DNA of 64,000 nucleotides from Phymatolithon calcareum. Lineage: Eukaryota > Rhodophyta > Florideophyceae > Hapalidiales. The translations under genes and the position numbers were made by a program. The stretch spans positions 620,001 through 684,000 of the forward strand of contig OZ345359.1 of assembly GCA_977006965.1 (NCBI GenBank), in the 5' to 3' direction. The notes under the pieces are model-generated. The model did no database searches. It was not told the origin of the DNA and was given only the letters and a program-made list of their open reading frames with translations. Below are positions 43,179-54,457 of this stretch, one piece after another (position 1 is the stretch's first letter; each line of letters begins with the position of its first letter).

Positions 43179-43220
43179 ATGTCCTCATGGGGAATCTTGC
43201 AAGATTCCCCATGAGGACAT
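43179..43220. repeat. Perfect 42-bp palindrome without loop
   Basis: ATGTCCTCATGGGGAATCTT and its exact reverse complement are joined directly through the central GC (21 bp per arm). Pairing stops immediately outside. Confidence 0.95.
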
Positions 43221-45690
43221 TGGGAAGCATGCTTCCCAAAAGATATCTGAGCACAACTAGTATCGCCATATGCAGGAAGGGAAATCTCCAGGCCAACTCC
43301 GACGAATACTGTTCGCAAAAGAAGGCACGAGGGTCGAAGCAAGAAGAAAGAGGAAAACTCCGTACGACAAACCGGATGAGATCCCGGCCATCCTCTGGTC
43401 ACTGTGTCTCCACATGTTGTTTGCGGTTAGTCATCAACTGACAGCGACCGACACTAGTTTAATTTTTTCACTGACAGTGCACCGCTGCTGGAACACTCGC
43501 TGACGTTAGACCACTTAACCAAATACTCTCCAACAGAAAGAACTAGGCATCATATCCCTTAACGTCAACTGAAGAGACAACCTTCTTTCTCATCAAACGC
43601 ATCAATTAGTAGCACCGGCATTTCTATCAAGGTCCATGTATTTCAATTCCACATACAACCTTTCTTTGGAGCAGCGACACTCCCGGGAGCTCGTAGTTCA
43701 ATACTCTAACTACAGAGGAATTCAAAGTCCTTCAAGCCAATGCCCTAGCGAGCAGCAATACGCTCAGGGCTATGGTGAGCGACAGGCAGATCCAGCGTCC
43801 CCGCCTCTCTGCACAAGACAGCCTATTGCGTTTGCTAAAATCCCGACGGGTTCACAAACTGTATCATTTGTCGTTCTCAAGCTGGCAACTCGATTTTATG
43901 CCCTTTTTGAAGCTCATTTAATAGCACAGGGTGGTGTTCATGTAGTACAATGGGGCCCATCTCCGAAGTGCCCATTGAATGGGCACTTCGGAGATGTGGA
44001 GGCCCAGCTGCAATCACGATCGGCGCACCTGAAGCTAATGTTTTGCCGCTTATTGGTTTCCCGTGCGAACTGCTTCTCTTAGTTGCGAAGGCGTCCGAGA
44101 AACCAGTCGGTGAAGTATTGACCCCGTCAGTCTAGTCTATCTTCTACCAAATATCTATAGTCGCAATTGATAGTTCATCGAACTAGAAAGGAGGCCAGAG
44201 GAACGGAAATGAAAAGAGCGTCCAAGCCTTCTGTCATTCCACGCGGACTCGTGGATCGTGGAACTATTTCGTTCGCTCAAAGTGGAATTTAATTTCGAGC
44301 GGGACGGTTGCTTCGCAATTAGGTTGAGGGAATAACTCCCTGTCGTAATCTAGTAAGAATATAATTCAGAGCAAAATAACATTGTCTTGTGAGCCTCATT
44401 CGGGACAGCAGATGACATTCATATATAATGAATGCTTATTCCCCAATGCGGCTAGCGTGCAGTGCTTCTGTTTTTACCTCTACTTAGATTACGGCAAGGC
44501 GTTAATCCTGCTAGATAATTGTCAGCACACTTCTCTGACTGCCGCTCGTCACATTCATAGATACACTGCGGGTCCGCGTACGCGTGTCTCGAACCGTTCC
44601 CGTCTTTGAAGACATAACTCTGATGAGCAAGCAAAGAGTTGCCAATGGGTGAATGTCGAAAACGAAACAGATACTTCGCGATGTATCAAGAATCGCATTT
44701 TCATATGTAGAGAACCGGTATTAAATGCCCCCCGGAGTTGCGTGGGATGGTTTAGCGAAACAAAGGAAGTATATGGCACGTGGACTGGCGGTTGTCGGGT
44801 CAGTGGTTCAACTCAGAGGATCGCAGATTTCTATGATAATTCCAGGGGGCTGCGGGAAATATCGATCTCACCACTTTAGAATTGCTTCGACCACGGAAGA
44901 ATTTTGGGTCTAGCAAACCCCTATATCTTGCGTTTGAGATTAATTAGTATTGCATTGCTGTCTGGATCGTGCGCATTACACTGATTTCTCCAACCTCCAG
45001 CATCCCTGCACTACTGCAAGTTGCGTCAATTTAGTGCGCTTTTTTGACCCCAGTGCCGTATCAAAGAAAGGTTCCGTGCCCTTCGCCGGGGCAGGGAACA
45101 CGGAAGGAGGATCCTACTTTACTGTGACGTTCAACACTACAATCATACTCCCTCATACCTCTAGACCTAGATCCCTTCTCTAATCACCATACAGCGTGCA
45201 TTACAGCAACGCATTACAGCCACGCATTACAGATAGTATTACAGAGCGTACCCTAGTTTCCGATACAAGAACTACGCCTAGTTGCATGTACAACCGAACG
45301 ATAGTCAATAACGCCCTCATGGGCTTTCAATCCGTACATATCTAGTTTCTCAAACCATGCATGACATTAAACACTTCCCGTTTAATAACGGCACTAGTCC
45401 ATACTCTAAGTGCAGTCCCAAAACTCCGCCTAAAAACGCCACACACAGCTGGGAGGTGCGGGAAACAGCACTTTTTTGATATTTGACGCATGATACTTCC
45501 ATGGTTATTGATATCGATATATCATATCGGAGTTTGTACCTATTCCGCGAAATTGGTCTGTAATTATTAGTCCAGCAAGGTGAAACTTTGCAAAAAAAGA
45601 ATATATGATAGCTCAATTAAATGACACGACACATTATCTTATTGGCCGGTTTCGAATCATTTTCGTAACTTTTTGCAACTGTACCGCTTT
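43221..45690. other. Accessory region, no gene recognised
   Basis: Contains the palindrome at 43958-43996. Open frames are short and unsupported. Composition is AT-rich with no terminal repeats that I can pair. Confidence 0.4.
43958..43996. repeat. 39-bp palindrome with 1-nt loop
   Basis: Arms CATCTCCGAAGTGCCCATT and AATGGGCACTTCGGAGATG (19 bp, perfect) surround a single G. Confidence 0.95.
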
Positions 45691-46126
45691 ACAAGCGTTT
45701 TTGAAAAACACAAGCGAAACACAAGCGAAACACAAGCGACTTACAAGCGTTTTCAAATCTTTAAGAGCGTGTAGCGCTGAAACCGCTTACGGGATTTAGT
45801 TCAAAACCGGTGTGCTTTTTAGATTTGGATGAGAGGAAAAAAGCACGCTATATTTTATGGACCGTCCATCTCTTCCCGAACCGTGCTTTTCAACATGCAA
45901 AACGCGATTGTTGCGAAATCAGTGTAGTTTTGCATTTTATAGGACGCCCGTGCCTCTTTCGGGCTGAAGGACGGTCAATTTTTTTTGGTGTCCTTTTTAG
46001 CTAGCCTGGTAACCTAAAAAGGACAGCCAAAAGAATTATGATATAAACATCTCGGGGGGCTGTACAGAGCTTTGAAGTTTCACCTGCAAAAAGACAAGCG
46101 CTTGTCTTTTCGCTTGTTTCGCTTGT
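45691..46126. mobile_element. Foldback/MITE-like block with opposed ACAAGCG repeats
   Basis: ACAAGCG occurs at 45691, 45710, 45721, 45732 and 45743. Its reverse complement CGCTTGT occurs at 46099, 46111 and 46120, next to the palindrome AGACAAGCGCTTGTCT. Between them lie nested hairpins: GGACCGTCC and GGACGGTC, and GTGTCCTTTTTAG against CTAAAAAGGACAGC (about 45980-46035). No coding frame is convincing. Subterminal repeats in opposite orientation suggest a small transposon; outer ends and target duplication are not defined. Confidence 0.5.
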
Positions 46127-48276
46127 ACATCAAGTTCCGTAACGTTTGAAAATTTAAAATAGATCGAAATGATTGGCTCACTGCACCAATGAACAATTGT
46201 ATACTTCCTCACAATTGCAAAGAAAATTCTTCGCATACTGCTTTTTGATTGGACACATTTCCAAACGATCAGAAGACAAATCATCATGCTTCGCGATTCT
46301 CATGAGCTCCAACATCAAAAAAAACTCTGAATCATCGAAAACATCGAAAAAACGCTATTTCCCGCAGCTCCCTGCCAAACTTTTCCATGCTTCCGAACAG
46401 ACGAGTTTGTTAAGTCATTCCTGCACAATTCTACAACTGTAATTTTGACAACCACGCCACGCACGTCTCCAGTCGTGATTATGACTAGATTTTTCTTCTT
46501 CAGAGAACGGCGCGAACCTCTTTTTCGGGCCGCGTACACCCTGTCGGAGGACATGAGAGAAGAGGAACACTTCGAAAAAAGTGCCGCCAAGCCGCCCAAG
46601 CTCAACTAATGTTCGAAAAAGTACGGAACGCTAAGCGGCTGATGCTAGCTTCTCTAATTGAACCCGTTTTACGTTCTCTCTAGCCACAAGAAGCACGTCA
46701 GACTAACAAGTTCATTCCGCTACGTCATAAGGCGTCGAAGAGAGCGAGCAGAATTCTTATTGCGAAACTCCTCGTGGCAAAGAGGGGATCACAGGCGGTC
46801 TGAAAGTGTGGTGAACGGCATTTAGCACTTTCCGAGTAAGCAGAGCGGCGTGTGGAAGAGAAACGAAAGATGTGTAACCAGGTACTTCAACCGCCTACAG
46901 AACTTCTGTTCCACGCCGTCGCACTGACCTTAAGGGCTTCATAACAACTTGGAGAAGCACGGTAGCTCCGCCAGAAATCACTGACTTCGATTACCAAGTT
47001 AAATCCAAAGCCTTGCTCACAGATGTAAAGCACTATAAACTGTAATGCATTTCTTACAGCTGCTTTTAATGTAAGTACCAGGATCTTCGCGGCGCCCTCG
47101 GATTTTCAGAAGAGAACAGCCTGTCCAAAGTCCGATTGTCATCCTGTGCGCTGCAAACCCCATATTTACTTTTTCAAAAGAACACTTGAGTTTTTCCATG
47201 AGGGTGCAATTGTGTCAGCCCTATAAAAGCAAACAATACATTTGAACGATCCGTATTTCCATTGGATAGCGTCCAGTTCTCGATGAGAGAAAAACTTCTG
47301 CTTTGTTCATCGAATTCTAGAAAGCGCTTTACAACACTGAACGAGGACTTTATGCAGTGTCTCATGTAGTCGGCGAGTACGTGACGATCTCTTTTCGTCA
47401 CCGATGCTTCGCATATCGCATACCTTCTTAGACATTTGGAAGAAACTTTGAAAACTCTACACACTCCCGTGGATCTCGAGGACCACAATAACTACCATCT
47501 CTTTTTGCGTCTGAATTTCTCGTGCTCAGACCAATTTTAACTTTAGGAATTTATTCATTTTACGGATTACTAGGAATTGATTACAGGGCGGCGCAGTTCA
47601 CCATGAAATCTCTTGTGTCTGATCGGATCTGCGTTGGCAACAGCATGCATTACCTGATGATTTTGTGGAGGCGCTTGATCGATGCAAAGCCAAAAATGCA
47701 AATATCAATGGCTTTGTGAGCAAAATTATCTACAAGTATGTCTACACCGGATGTAGTACTATGGATGGGTGACCTATAGGTCTTGTTTTTCCGCGGCCAT
47801 TATAGCCCTCAAGGGCTTCCACCCAGTGCCTTCGGCTTCGCAGGCCTCTCCGGTTAGGGTTAGTCGTAGTGTGATAAGACCGATTTGGTAGTATATATCG
47901 GGCTTTAGACGCCGGCCTTCAGTAAACGGGGCAACCCGTGTTTGGTCCAGATCGACCGTTTTTTGTTCCAACCTTCGCGCTCCTTTCGCCTCAGGGAAGG
48001 CTTCGCGTACGACTTCGACTCTGCACCGTCAGTCAAGCCTCGGTCCTCAGACCCTCGCCCCTGTGCTTGCGTACGGGCGTTGGTGTCCTCTTGCGATTGG
48101 ACCCAAGTCCGTGCGCGTATTGTTGATTGCTCTGCCACTAACCTCAATCGGGAGAGACCTTTCACTAGAGCCTTGTACGGACTTTCTGGCCAACCGTTCC
48201 CGGACTACTCTGTGGCGAAGATCCGCCGATCTGCGCCACCACACCGGACTTATGGCACTTGCAGAAATAGAACTTA
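46127..48276. other. Accessory region, no gene recognised
   Basis: AT-rich until about 47770, then a GC-richer patch (47770-48250) with open frames on both strands but no family match. Single TTAGGG-like words occur, too few to be telomeric. Confidence 0.4.
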
Positions 48277-48365
48277 GTTGCTCGGAGAAGTCTTCGTCTT
48301 CGTCGTCATCTGTGACTTGAGAATTTTCCTGGGCTCGGATGACAACGAAGACTTCTCCGAGCAAC
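48277..48365. repeat. Hairpin with 21-bp perfect arms
   Basis: Left arm GTTGCTCGGAGAAGTCTTCG (from 48277) pairs with 48345-48365, separated by 47 nt. Pairing extends further inward (GTCATC/GATGAC) if one extra CTTCGT unit in the left arm is looped out. Confidence 0.85.
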
Positions 48366-48576
48366 AAAGCTCTCCTCTTGTACTTTTCCGGCTTCAATAA
48401 GAAAGGTCTAAACCCAAAATGAGTTATCTCAGAGTCAGCAAAATGGATTTGTAAAACGGTTATTAGGGTTAATATATCCATCCGAGACCATTTTAAGTTA
48501 TTTACGGTTATAACCGTGTGGTATAGTACTCAACATACCATGCCTCTGCATCGCGCCACTGTGAAGCGATTCAGAG

Positions 48577-49299
48577 ATGCCAATCGACACAAATGCACCG
48601 AAGAGCAAGGCGTCCGCAACCGATCTCTTTCAAGTACTGCTGTCGTGCGATCCGGCGGATCAAAAAATCGCCATAAATTCTATAAAGGATTCCACTGCTG
48701 CGGAGGCTTTTGAGTCCATGGTCCTCGCTCTCGCCATCCTCAGCGATGAACTGGAGACCGCAACCCGAAAGGTAGTCGATTTGTACAGCAAGATCTGCAG
48801 TATAGTAAGTACTTTCTGTATTAGGTAACTTTGTCTGAATAAACGGTTTATTTATCCAAACGAAGTTACCTAGTGTCTATTGTACGGGATTTTTGCATCA
48901 ATTGAGGACAAAATATTGAAATATATTTTTATGGCTTTAGCAAAGGCACTCTATCTGGTCGCGCCGTCGAGGATACGCAAAACGCACAGGAGGCAGGACG
49001 AGACGCGGGCAAAGTATCGGCGGAGGATGACAGGTCATTTCGAGTGTGTGATGAGCACAAAGTCGAAGTTGCGCACGGAGAGCAAGTCGCACATTCGTAC
49101 TGTGCGTAAGTGGCTTTGGAAAATGAAAACGATTGCGCGGTGGATGCGGGTCATGCAGGACGATTCAGTGCGGGCAAGGTTCTACGAGGCGGAGTTTGGC
49201 GAGGTGAGACGGGAGGTTGTGAGAGGAGGGAGGGACGTGGATGACGTTAAGAGGAAAATCGCGGGCAAGGGGACGGAGAGGAGTTATGTGGAGTTGTAA
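48577..49299 (+). CDS. Hypothetical gene, possibly two exons, transposon-associated
   Basis: An ATG at 48577 opens 76 codons (MPIDTNAPKSKASATDLFQV onward, helical) ending at a GTAAGT donor at 48805 in phase 0. A second frame, 48880-49299, is rich in Lys and Arg and ends GTERSYVEL; the acceptor could be caattgag at 48906 or atggctttag at 48950, and I cannot decide. The donor and adjacent intron sequence recur in inverted orientation at 51604-51640, next to a piggyBac-like relic, so this may be a transposon gene. No function is assigned. Confidence 0.3.
48822..48872. mobile_element. 47-bp TA-flanked foldback insertion
   Basis: GGTAACTTTG and CGAAGTTACC form the ends of a 47-bp near-palindrome flanked by TA on both sides. 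The related sequence at 51604-51640 (read in reverse) continues from AGTAAGTACTT to TAGTGTCTATTGTACGG with a single TA and lacks the insert. TA duplication and terminal inverted repeats are the signature of Tc1/mariner-type (Stowaway-like) insertions, though at 47 bp this is unusually small. Confidence 0.7.
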
Positions 49300-50389
49300 A
49301 TCGCACAAGTTGGCAAACTGGTTGTGGTCGGGTTGTTCCCTGGCAAAACACCGAGGGCGCCGTGAAGCGGCGACCTTTATACAAAAAGAATTGGATCAAA
49401 GATGACTTGGCAATATGATAAATGGATCAATGGAAGAATCTGGAAGCCGCTAAGCACCTGTAAGCTGTGTAAAGCACCTGTAATCTGTAAGCTGTGGTTC
49501 TAGGGTTTGCCCTTGGTGATCCTTCATGGTGTAAGTACGCATCGAAACCTACGGTACTGTAATGACTGTAATGCTATCTATAAGGGCTTGCTGTAAATGC
49601 AAGCTGTAATGACAATTTGAAGGGAGCTATTTGTATAGGAGTATGATAGTGGCGTTGGACGCCACAAGTTACCACCGCGATAGTCTGGCGGAGGATAAGA
49701 AGAGGCTTGTGGATACTTTGAGGAGTTTGTCGAAAAGCGTTGTCTTTTCGCACGGAAAGAACTGCAAGTGGAGTGTAGGACGCCACTAATCCTCATCTGC
49801 TCTCTTTTGGCAAGATTAAGGTGCACTCGCACGGATTTTTCGCGCGCAATTCAAAACGAGTCACATGAGCGAGTAGTACTTGCGGTATGAAAGTAGTTTG
49901 AGGAATCTGTGTCGTCGAAGACATCGAGCTCATGGATAATCTCCACGTGTCGGGCAAAGCAGTTCCTACCTGTGGATGTGCCACATATGTAAATTAAAGA
50001 ACCACTAATTCTTGAGCAGCGCGAGAAGACAAGCCTCGTCTTCATAACTTTGCAAACATTTCATCTATTCTGCAAGTTATAAGGGGTGAGCACCCCATCC
50101 GCAGTCTTACGTTTCTTTTTTGTAGGCCTTATATGCGTACCTACACCGCTGCCAGACACGAATCCCGTCTCCGGGGTGACAGAGTGACGACGAGAGTAGT
50201 ACGAGTCGTACGAGTTATTGATCCGCTGGATTGCCAGCTCTTCATATCTTCCGCTGGGTCATCATCTTCTGTGCCTCTGCATGAGATCCAGAGTACAGCA
50301 ACCAGCTGTGAACGACGCATATTGCCAATAGAGAATAATTGACTCTAAAAGACCAGTCTTGAGTGCGCAGCTTTTTCTCCATATTCAGA
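49300..50389. other. Accessory region, no gene recognised
   Basis: Contains short TGTAA-rich near-repeats around 49445-49620 (AGCACCTGTAAGCTGTGTAA and variants). Otherwise nothing recognisable. Confidence 0.4.
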
Positions 50390-51538
50390 CCTCTTGTCAA
50401 TACCGCTTGTGCCTCTCATTTTGAGCGCACGCGGAATAATAGGTCTCAAAAACTTCAGCTTGGGCTATGGACAGCTCAACACAGGCAGGCCCATCATCCA
50501 GCTGACGTCACCGTACGCGGCAGTAAGGATTCCCTTCCAGGGTACAGGATGTCGTCGAAATGAAGTACCGGCGATCTCGGTCCAACCACATGACAGCCAT
50601 CATTAATGGATTACCGCTCCAGCACTGCAGCACCATAGAAACAGATTGACCTCTCTCCGAGAGCTCGACTGTGGAGAGGAAATACATAGGGTATTTCTTG
50701 GTCGCAGTTCTCACAAGGCCGATAAATTTTAGACCCATTCGTAGAAGCCCTCTTCTGTCTCAGCACTTGCGAAATAAGAGGCCGCACAAACGATTCGTCG
50801 GGTTCCGGCATACGCTGCCACAAGTCATCGTGCGCTACGGCATCAGGCCTTCGATCAGGTGTAATAAGATCGACGGGTTCTTGTGACACCTGGTCCCAAG
50901 ATCCCTGCAGCGCATATTCCAAGGAGCCAGGAGCAGGGCGAAAAAAGATCGTCCGGTTTCCAGATGGGATTTCCAGAGCTTCGCGATTGTCTTGAATATT
51001 AACACGCGCAGAGGTGTGCCCGATATTCTCAAGAGTTCTGCTCGGTGTCACACTGTAAGCTGCATCTGAACTCGAAGGTGCCGGTGCGTCTTTTTCCCGA
51101 CGGTGACCCAATTCGACCCGGTGGGTCCTTTGAGCGCCTACTGCACCATTCCCTTGCGTAACGTTGATAATCTTGACGGTCTTCACCTTGGTTTTAAGCC
51201 TCGCTTGTTGCACCAGGATCTACTTCACTTACAGTATGTGCTTGAACGACCGTTAATTTGTTCAATAAGAACTTCCAGAACGGTCCCATTAATTTTTTCG
51301 ACTTTGACCTGGAACCAAAAAGTCTGGAGGACTCGGTTAGACTCGCAACTGCAATTTCTTTGACATGAACTGGAGCACCAGCTCGTCGACGGAGATCTTT
51401 TTCCTGTGTCATCGCAGCACACAGTTCTGCAGGTCGATGATTGAATTTTGCTCGTTGCCGTCCCAAAACACCTTTTATGGCAGAATATGGGATCTCCGAG
51501 AGCAGTAGAAAGGGCAGGCTTTCTGTATGTGGCTCCAA
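50390..51538 (-). pseudogene. Degenerate piggyBac-like (DDE_Tnp_1_7 type) transposase
   Basis: Minus-strand pieces in order include ESSRLFGSRSK followed by KINGTVLEVL (about 51290), then MGLKFIGLVRTATKKYPMYF and LSTVELSERGQ (50738-50650), MAVMWLDRDRRYFIS (about 50600-50560) and VELSIAQAEVFETYYSACAQ followed by NERHKRY (about 50480-50400). The last three blocks match the C-terminal half of the catalytic domain of piggyBac-type transposases found in algae and oomycetes, where YYSxC..xDxHN is typical. Stops and frame changes separate the blocks and one expected acidic residue is replaced, so the copy is dead. Confidence 0.6.
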
Positions 51539-51603
51539 AATGGTGTTCCGTATATTTTCGTTAACCTTTATGAGCTTTCAAATGTTGCCTCAATTGAGGA
51601 CGT

Positions 51604-51640
51604 CCGTACAATAGACACTAGTACACTAAGTACTTACTAT
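51604..51640 (-). repeat. Uninterrupted counterpart of the 48.8-kb foldback site
   Basis: Reverse complement ATAGTAAGTACTTAGTGTAC followed by TAGTGTCTATTGTACGG matches 48803-48821 plus 48871-48887, without the 47-bp insert. It lies about 65 bp upstream of the piggyBac-like relic on its coding strand and includes the same GTAAGTACTT splice-donor-like word. Confidence 0.75.
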
Positions 51641-51807
51641 GGTACTCTCCCCTTCCGCGATTGACTTCATGTTCTTGGAAAGACTCGCAGCCTGACTTAA
51701 CATGATTGATGACGTCCTCAAGGTGAAACGGGCACATTTGCCAGACGAATCATCAACAGTTCCATCCTTTGCAAGTCCTTGCACTGAAAGGTAAATTCCG
51801 CATTGTC

Positions 51808-51990
51808 TAGCTCGAGGCGGAGTACGTTGTAATGCCTCTCTTTCTAGACAGGGAAAAGAGGACCACGATATCCGCCAGACGTCGGCAGAAGTGGAGTCTT
51901 AGCGGCGAAGCCGACAAGCCGGAGAGTGAATTTCTTTTGTGCATTAGGAAAGTGCAGAAGGTCGAAGAATTGAAGAAAGAGTCACCCAGC
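51808..51990 (+). pseudogene. Fragment of an APH-like kinase gene
   Basis: Reads EAEYVVMPLFLDREKRTTIS, colinear with LYVAEPLFIDRERRMTIS of the kinase at 9396-10850 (about residues 245-263). Weaker similarity follows (IRKVQK against LARLQK). The surrounding parts of the gene are missing and the catalytic HGD region is absent. Confidence 0.55.
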
Positions 51991-53110
51991 TGTTGTTGTC
52001 CTATCCAGCAGTTTTCAGATGAAAGCTCAGACGCTTTCTCTTATTTGCGTTCGTCAGTGGCACAATCACAGCGACTCCTTTACCGCGACAAAATTGGACC
52101 CATAGAGGCATTTTGTACCTGTTGAACGCTTTACAATCTCCTACATACCATGCCGCCTCCGTTCTTTTCCGCTACGGTGTGGCCGGCTCACATGAGAACT
52201 TCATCTATGGACATGAGATTCATCGCCTTGTGGTTTAGATTTCTATAATTTTTCTTGTTTGAAGTGGGTCGTCTGCGCTAGCGGAAGGTAGTTGAAAAGA
52301 CCCAATTTCGAGCAAGAACATGTATCGGCACTATTAATAGCGTTACACACAGCAGGCATAGCGAATGTATGTGCAAGAGCTGCACACTGCTCTTGCCGTG
52401 GGCGGCACAGCGAAGATCTGTGTTTGCCGAAATTGTGATTGTCAGGAGTCCCATTGGAGGATTCCTGACTTGCAAGAAGGATACTCGCAAATGGACAGCA
52501 ACGTCAGGCGATGGATCTGTCGCCGAAGTCATTTTGTAAACTGAACAAATGAGCAGGTTTCCAGCTCTATCCCAACGATCAAATGAACGAAACTCTGTTG
52601 AGGTGGTGAGAATTCGTTTTCTCTTCTTCATGAAAAGCAGCTCCCAGAATATGAAACCATGATCGCCCACGCGATCGACACAATCCATAAGATCTGCGCC
52701 AGGAAATGAGAAATTGAAAACAAACAGAATTCGTAAGCGAAGGAATGTAGTGCGGATATATGTGTGGCGATAACCAAGGTTGAATGAAGTTGAGTTGGCA
52801 ACGAGTGAAATGTCAGGGTACTTGCTTGGTCCTTTACTGAAACTATCCAATATGCGAGCCTATATGCAGTTCGCATGATGTTCTACAATCACTGCAACCA
52901 GCCTTCCTGAACGGTCTGGTTGCCAAATTGCGCCCGAAAAGGGACATGTTGAATTACATGCCGATTATGGGTCGCCATGCACCTGTGATGGGGAGCGCTT
53001 ACTTGGCAAGCTCCCCATTATGGGAACAGATAAAACTTGTTCCGACTAACGGTCATAATCAGACACTCAGCTCTGGCTGGCACAACGTGTCTTGTGGTTT
53101 CTGCACCACA
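51991..53110. other. Accessory region, no gene recognised
   Basis: A 190-codon minus-strand frame (52278-52850) starts only at TTG and matches nothing I know. A small hairpin ATGGGGAGC/GCTCCCCAT lies near 52990-53020. Confidence 0.35.
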
Positions 53111-53468
53111 ATATGCTGATTTATTTTAAAAGATCCCAAAGCCTCAATTTGAGCAATAGGGCAGCTTCTCGCTGTTTTCGATACTCATCTCTCTACTATT
53201 CTTCTAATATCTCCTTAATCCGAATTTCTCTCGCTGTGAGGGCCCGAGTAATTCTTTTGCATTCATATTCCGTTTCTTGATCCATCTTCATAGACCGTAG
53301 TATACGTTGCAACACGATAAGCTCCACCACAGCACCAGTTCCAAAGTATTTCGCCAGAATGTATTTTCTCCACAAAGGAACTCTGTTGAAAATGACTCTC
53401 AGGCATACCAACCTCGCAGCTCTGCCCCTTATATATAGCACTCCTGTTAGGTCGTTCGGTACGCCGAT
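53111..53468 (-). repeat. Inverted repeat 2, left arm (358 bp)
   Basis: Reverse complement of 54185-54542 with a few percent differences (for example IRGRAARLVCLRV against IRDRTARLRYLRV in the encoded peptides). Ends are defined by ATATG(C/T)TGATTTATTTTAAAA outside and CGGCGTACCGAACGACCTAA inside. The spacer is 716 bp. Confidence 0.9.
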
Positions 53469-53627
53469 TAGTAATGTAGTGCTGCAACACATCTCTCCAG
53501 CTCTAAACATCAGACAACTAGAGATTTTTGTTCTCATGCTCGTCATTGCGCCCGACGTCGAGCTCTGTACTTGGTAAAGTGCCATAGAGTCTGACCTGAG
53601 CGCAAAAGTTTCCTTAGGCATTACCAT
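53196..53627 (-). CDS. Hypothetical ORF of inverted repeat 2, left copy
   Basis: 143 aa from an ATG at 53627. The C-terminal about 90 residues (from IGVPNDLTGVLYI to REIRIKEILEE) are nearly identical to the ORF at 54098-54457; the N-terminal 52 are unique. It has a basic, helical composition, unknown family and no targeting signal. Confidence 0.35.
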   Translation of the reverse strand: MVMPKETFALRSDSMALYQVQSSTSGAMTSMRTKISSCLMFRAGEMCCSTTLLIGVPNDLTGVLYIRGRAARLVCLRVIFNRVPLWRKYILAKYFGTGAVVELIVLQRILRSMKMDQETEYECKRITRALTAREIRIKEILEE

Positions 53628-54184
53628 TGTTTGCCGTAGAATTCAAATCCGGCTTTCCCGTCCTTCCAATCTCTCAACTGCCCAAGCAACCACTGGAGAG
53701 TGAATAAATTCAGCATTGAGTGACTTCCATGAACAAGGTGCAAGTAGTGCCAATGTTTATCACCAAGCATTGTGATGAAGAAGTCATTGACCTATTATTA
53801 TGAATTTCATTAATAATTTCAAGTTAAGTCCTGCTACTTAAATCCATGCGCTCGAAAACTTGGCCCTTCAAATTATCTCAGGAAGAGCAATCCGAATTGG
53901 CCCTCGTGCAGGGAATGAGCTCGGATCAACTTCGACGCCACGCTGCATGATACGGACCGAGCCCGCACATGCAAGTCGATAGCCAGCCTCACGTACCGTC
54001 GGCATCTCTGCGCGCCATCCATTTGGCAGAGAGCTCTTGAGCGAACGCACGACCTGAGTTCAATTCGAGGCACCATCGTCAGTACACTCTATTCTTCATG
54101 TTGGGGAGAAGAAAAACAAATAATGGTCTTTGCATTACCTCAGAAGGACATAACGTCTTCCCGGTTCCGGTTCCATGCGCCTGC
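53469..54184. other. 716-bp spacer of inverted repeat 2
   Basis: Holds the divergent 5' ends of the two mirror ORFs. Two overlapping minus-strand frames near 53870-54070 are unsupported. Confidence 0.4.
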
Positions 54185-54457
54185 ATCGGCGTACCGAACG
54201 ACCTAACAGGAGTGCTATATATAAGGGACAGAACTGCGAGGTTGAGATACCTGAGAGTCATTTTCAACAGAGTTCCTTTGTGGAGAAAATACATTCTGGC
54301 GAAATACTTTGGAACTGGTGCTGTGGTGGAGCTTATCGTGTTGCAACGTATACTACGGTCTATGAAGATGGATCAAGAAACGGAATATGAATGCAAAAGA
54401 ATTACTCGGGCCCTCACAGCGAGAGAAATTCGGATTAAGGAGATATTAGAAGAATAG
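54098..54457 (+). CDS. Hypothetical ORF of inverted repeat 2, right copy
   Basis: 119 aa from an ATG at 54098. It shares its C-terminal about 90 residues with the left copy and has a different short N-terminus (MLGRRKTNNGLCITSEGHNV). It is divergent from the left copy; both would be driven from the spacer. Function is unknown. Confidence 0.35.
   Translation: MLGRRKTNNGLCITSEGHNVFPVPVPCACIGVPNDLTGVLYIRDRTARLRYLRVIFNRVPLWRKYILAKYFGTGAVVELIVLQRILRSMKMDQETEYECKRITRALTAREIRIKEILEE

Noticed and set aside
47855-47880. TTAGGGTTAG words here, near 37320 and near 48465 as interstitial telomere repeats
   Set aside because: At most two units each, as expected by chance.
52278-52850. 190-codon minus-strand ORF as a gene
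   Set aside because: No early ATG, no recognisable motif, and it lies in repeat-rich DNA; length alone is weak evidence.
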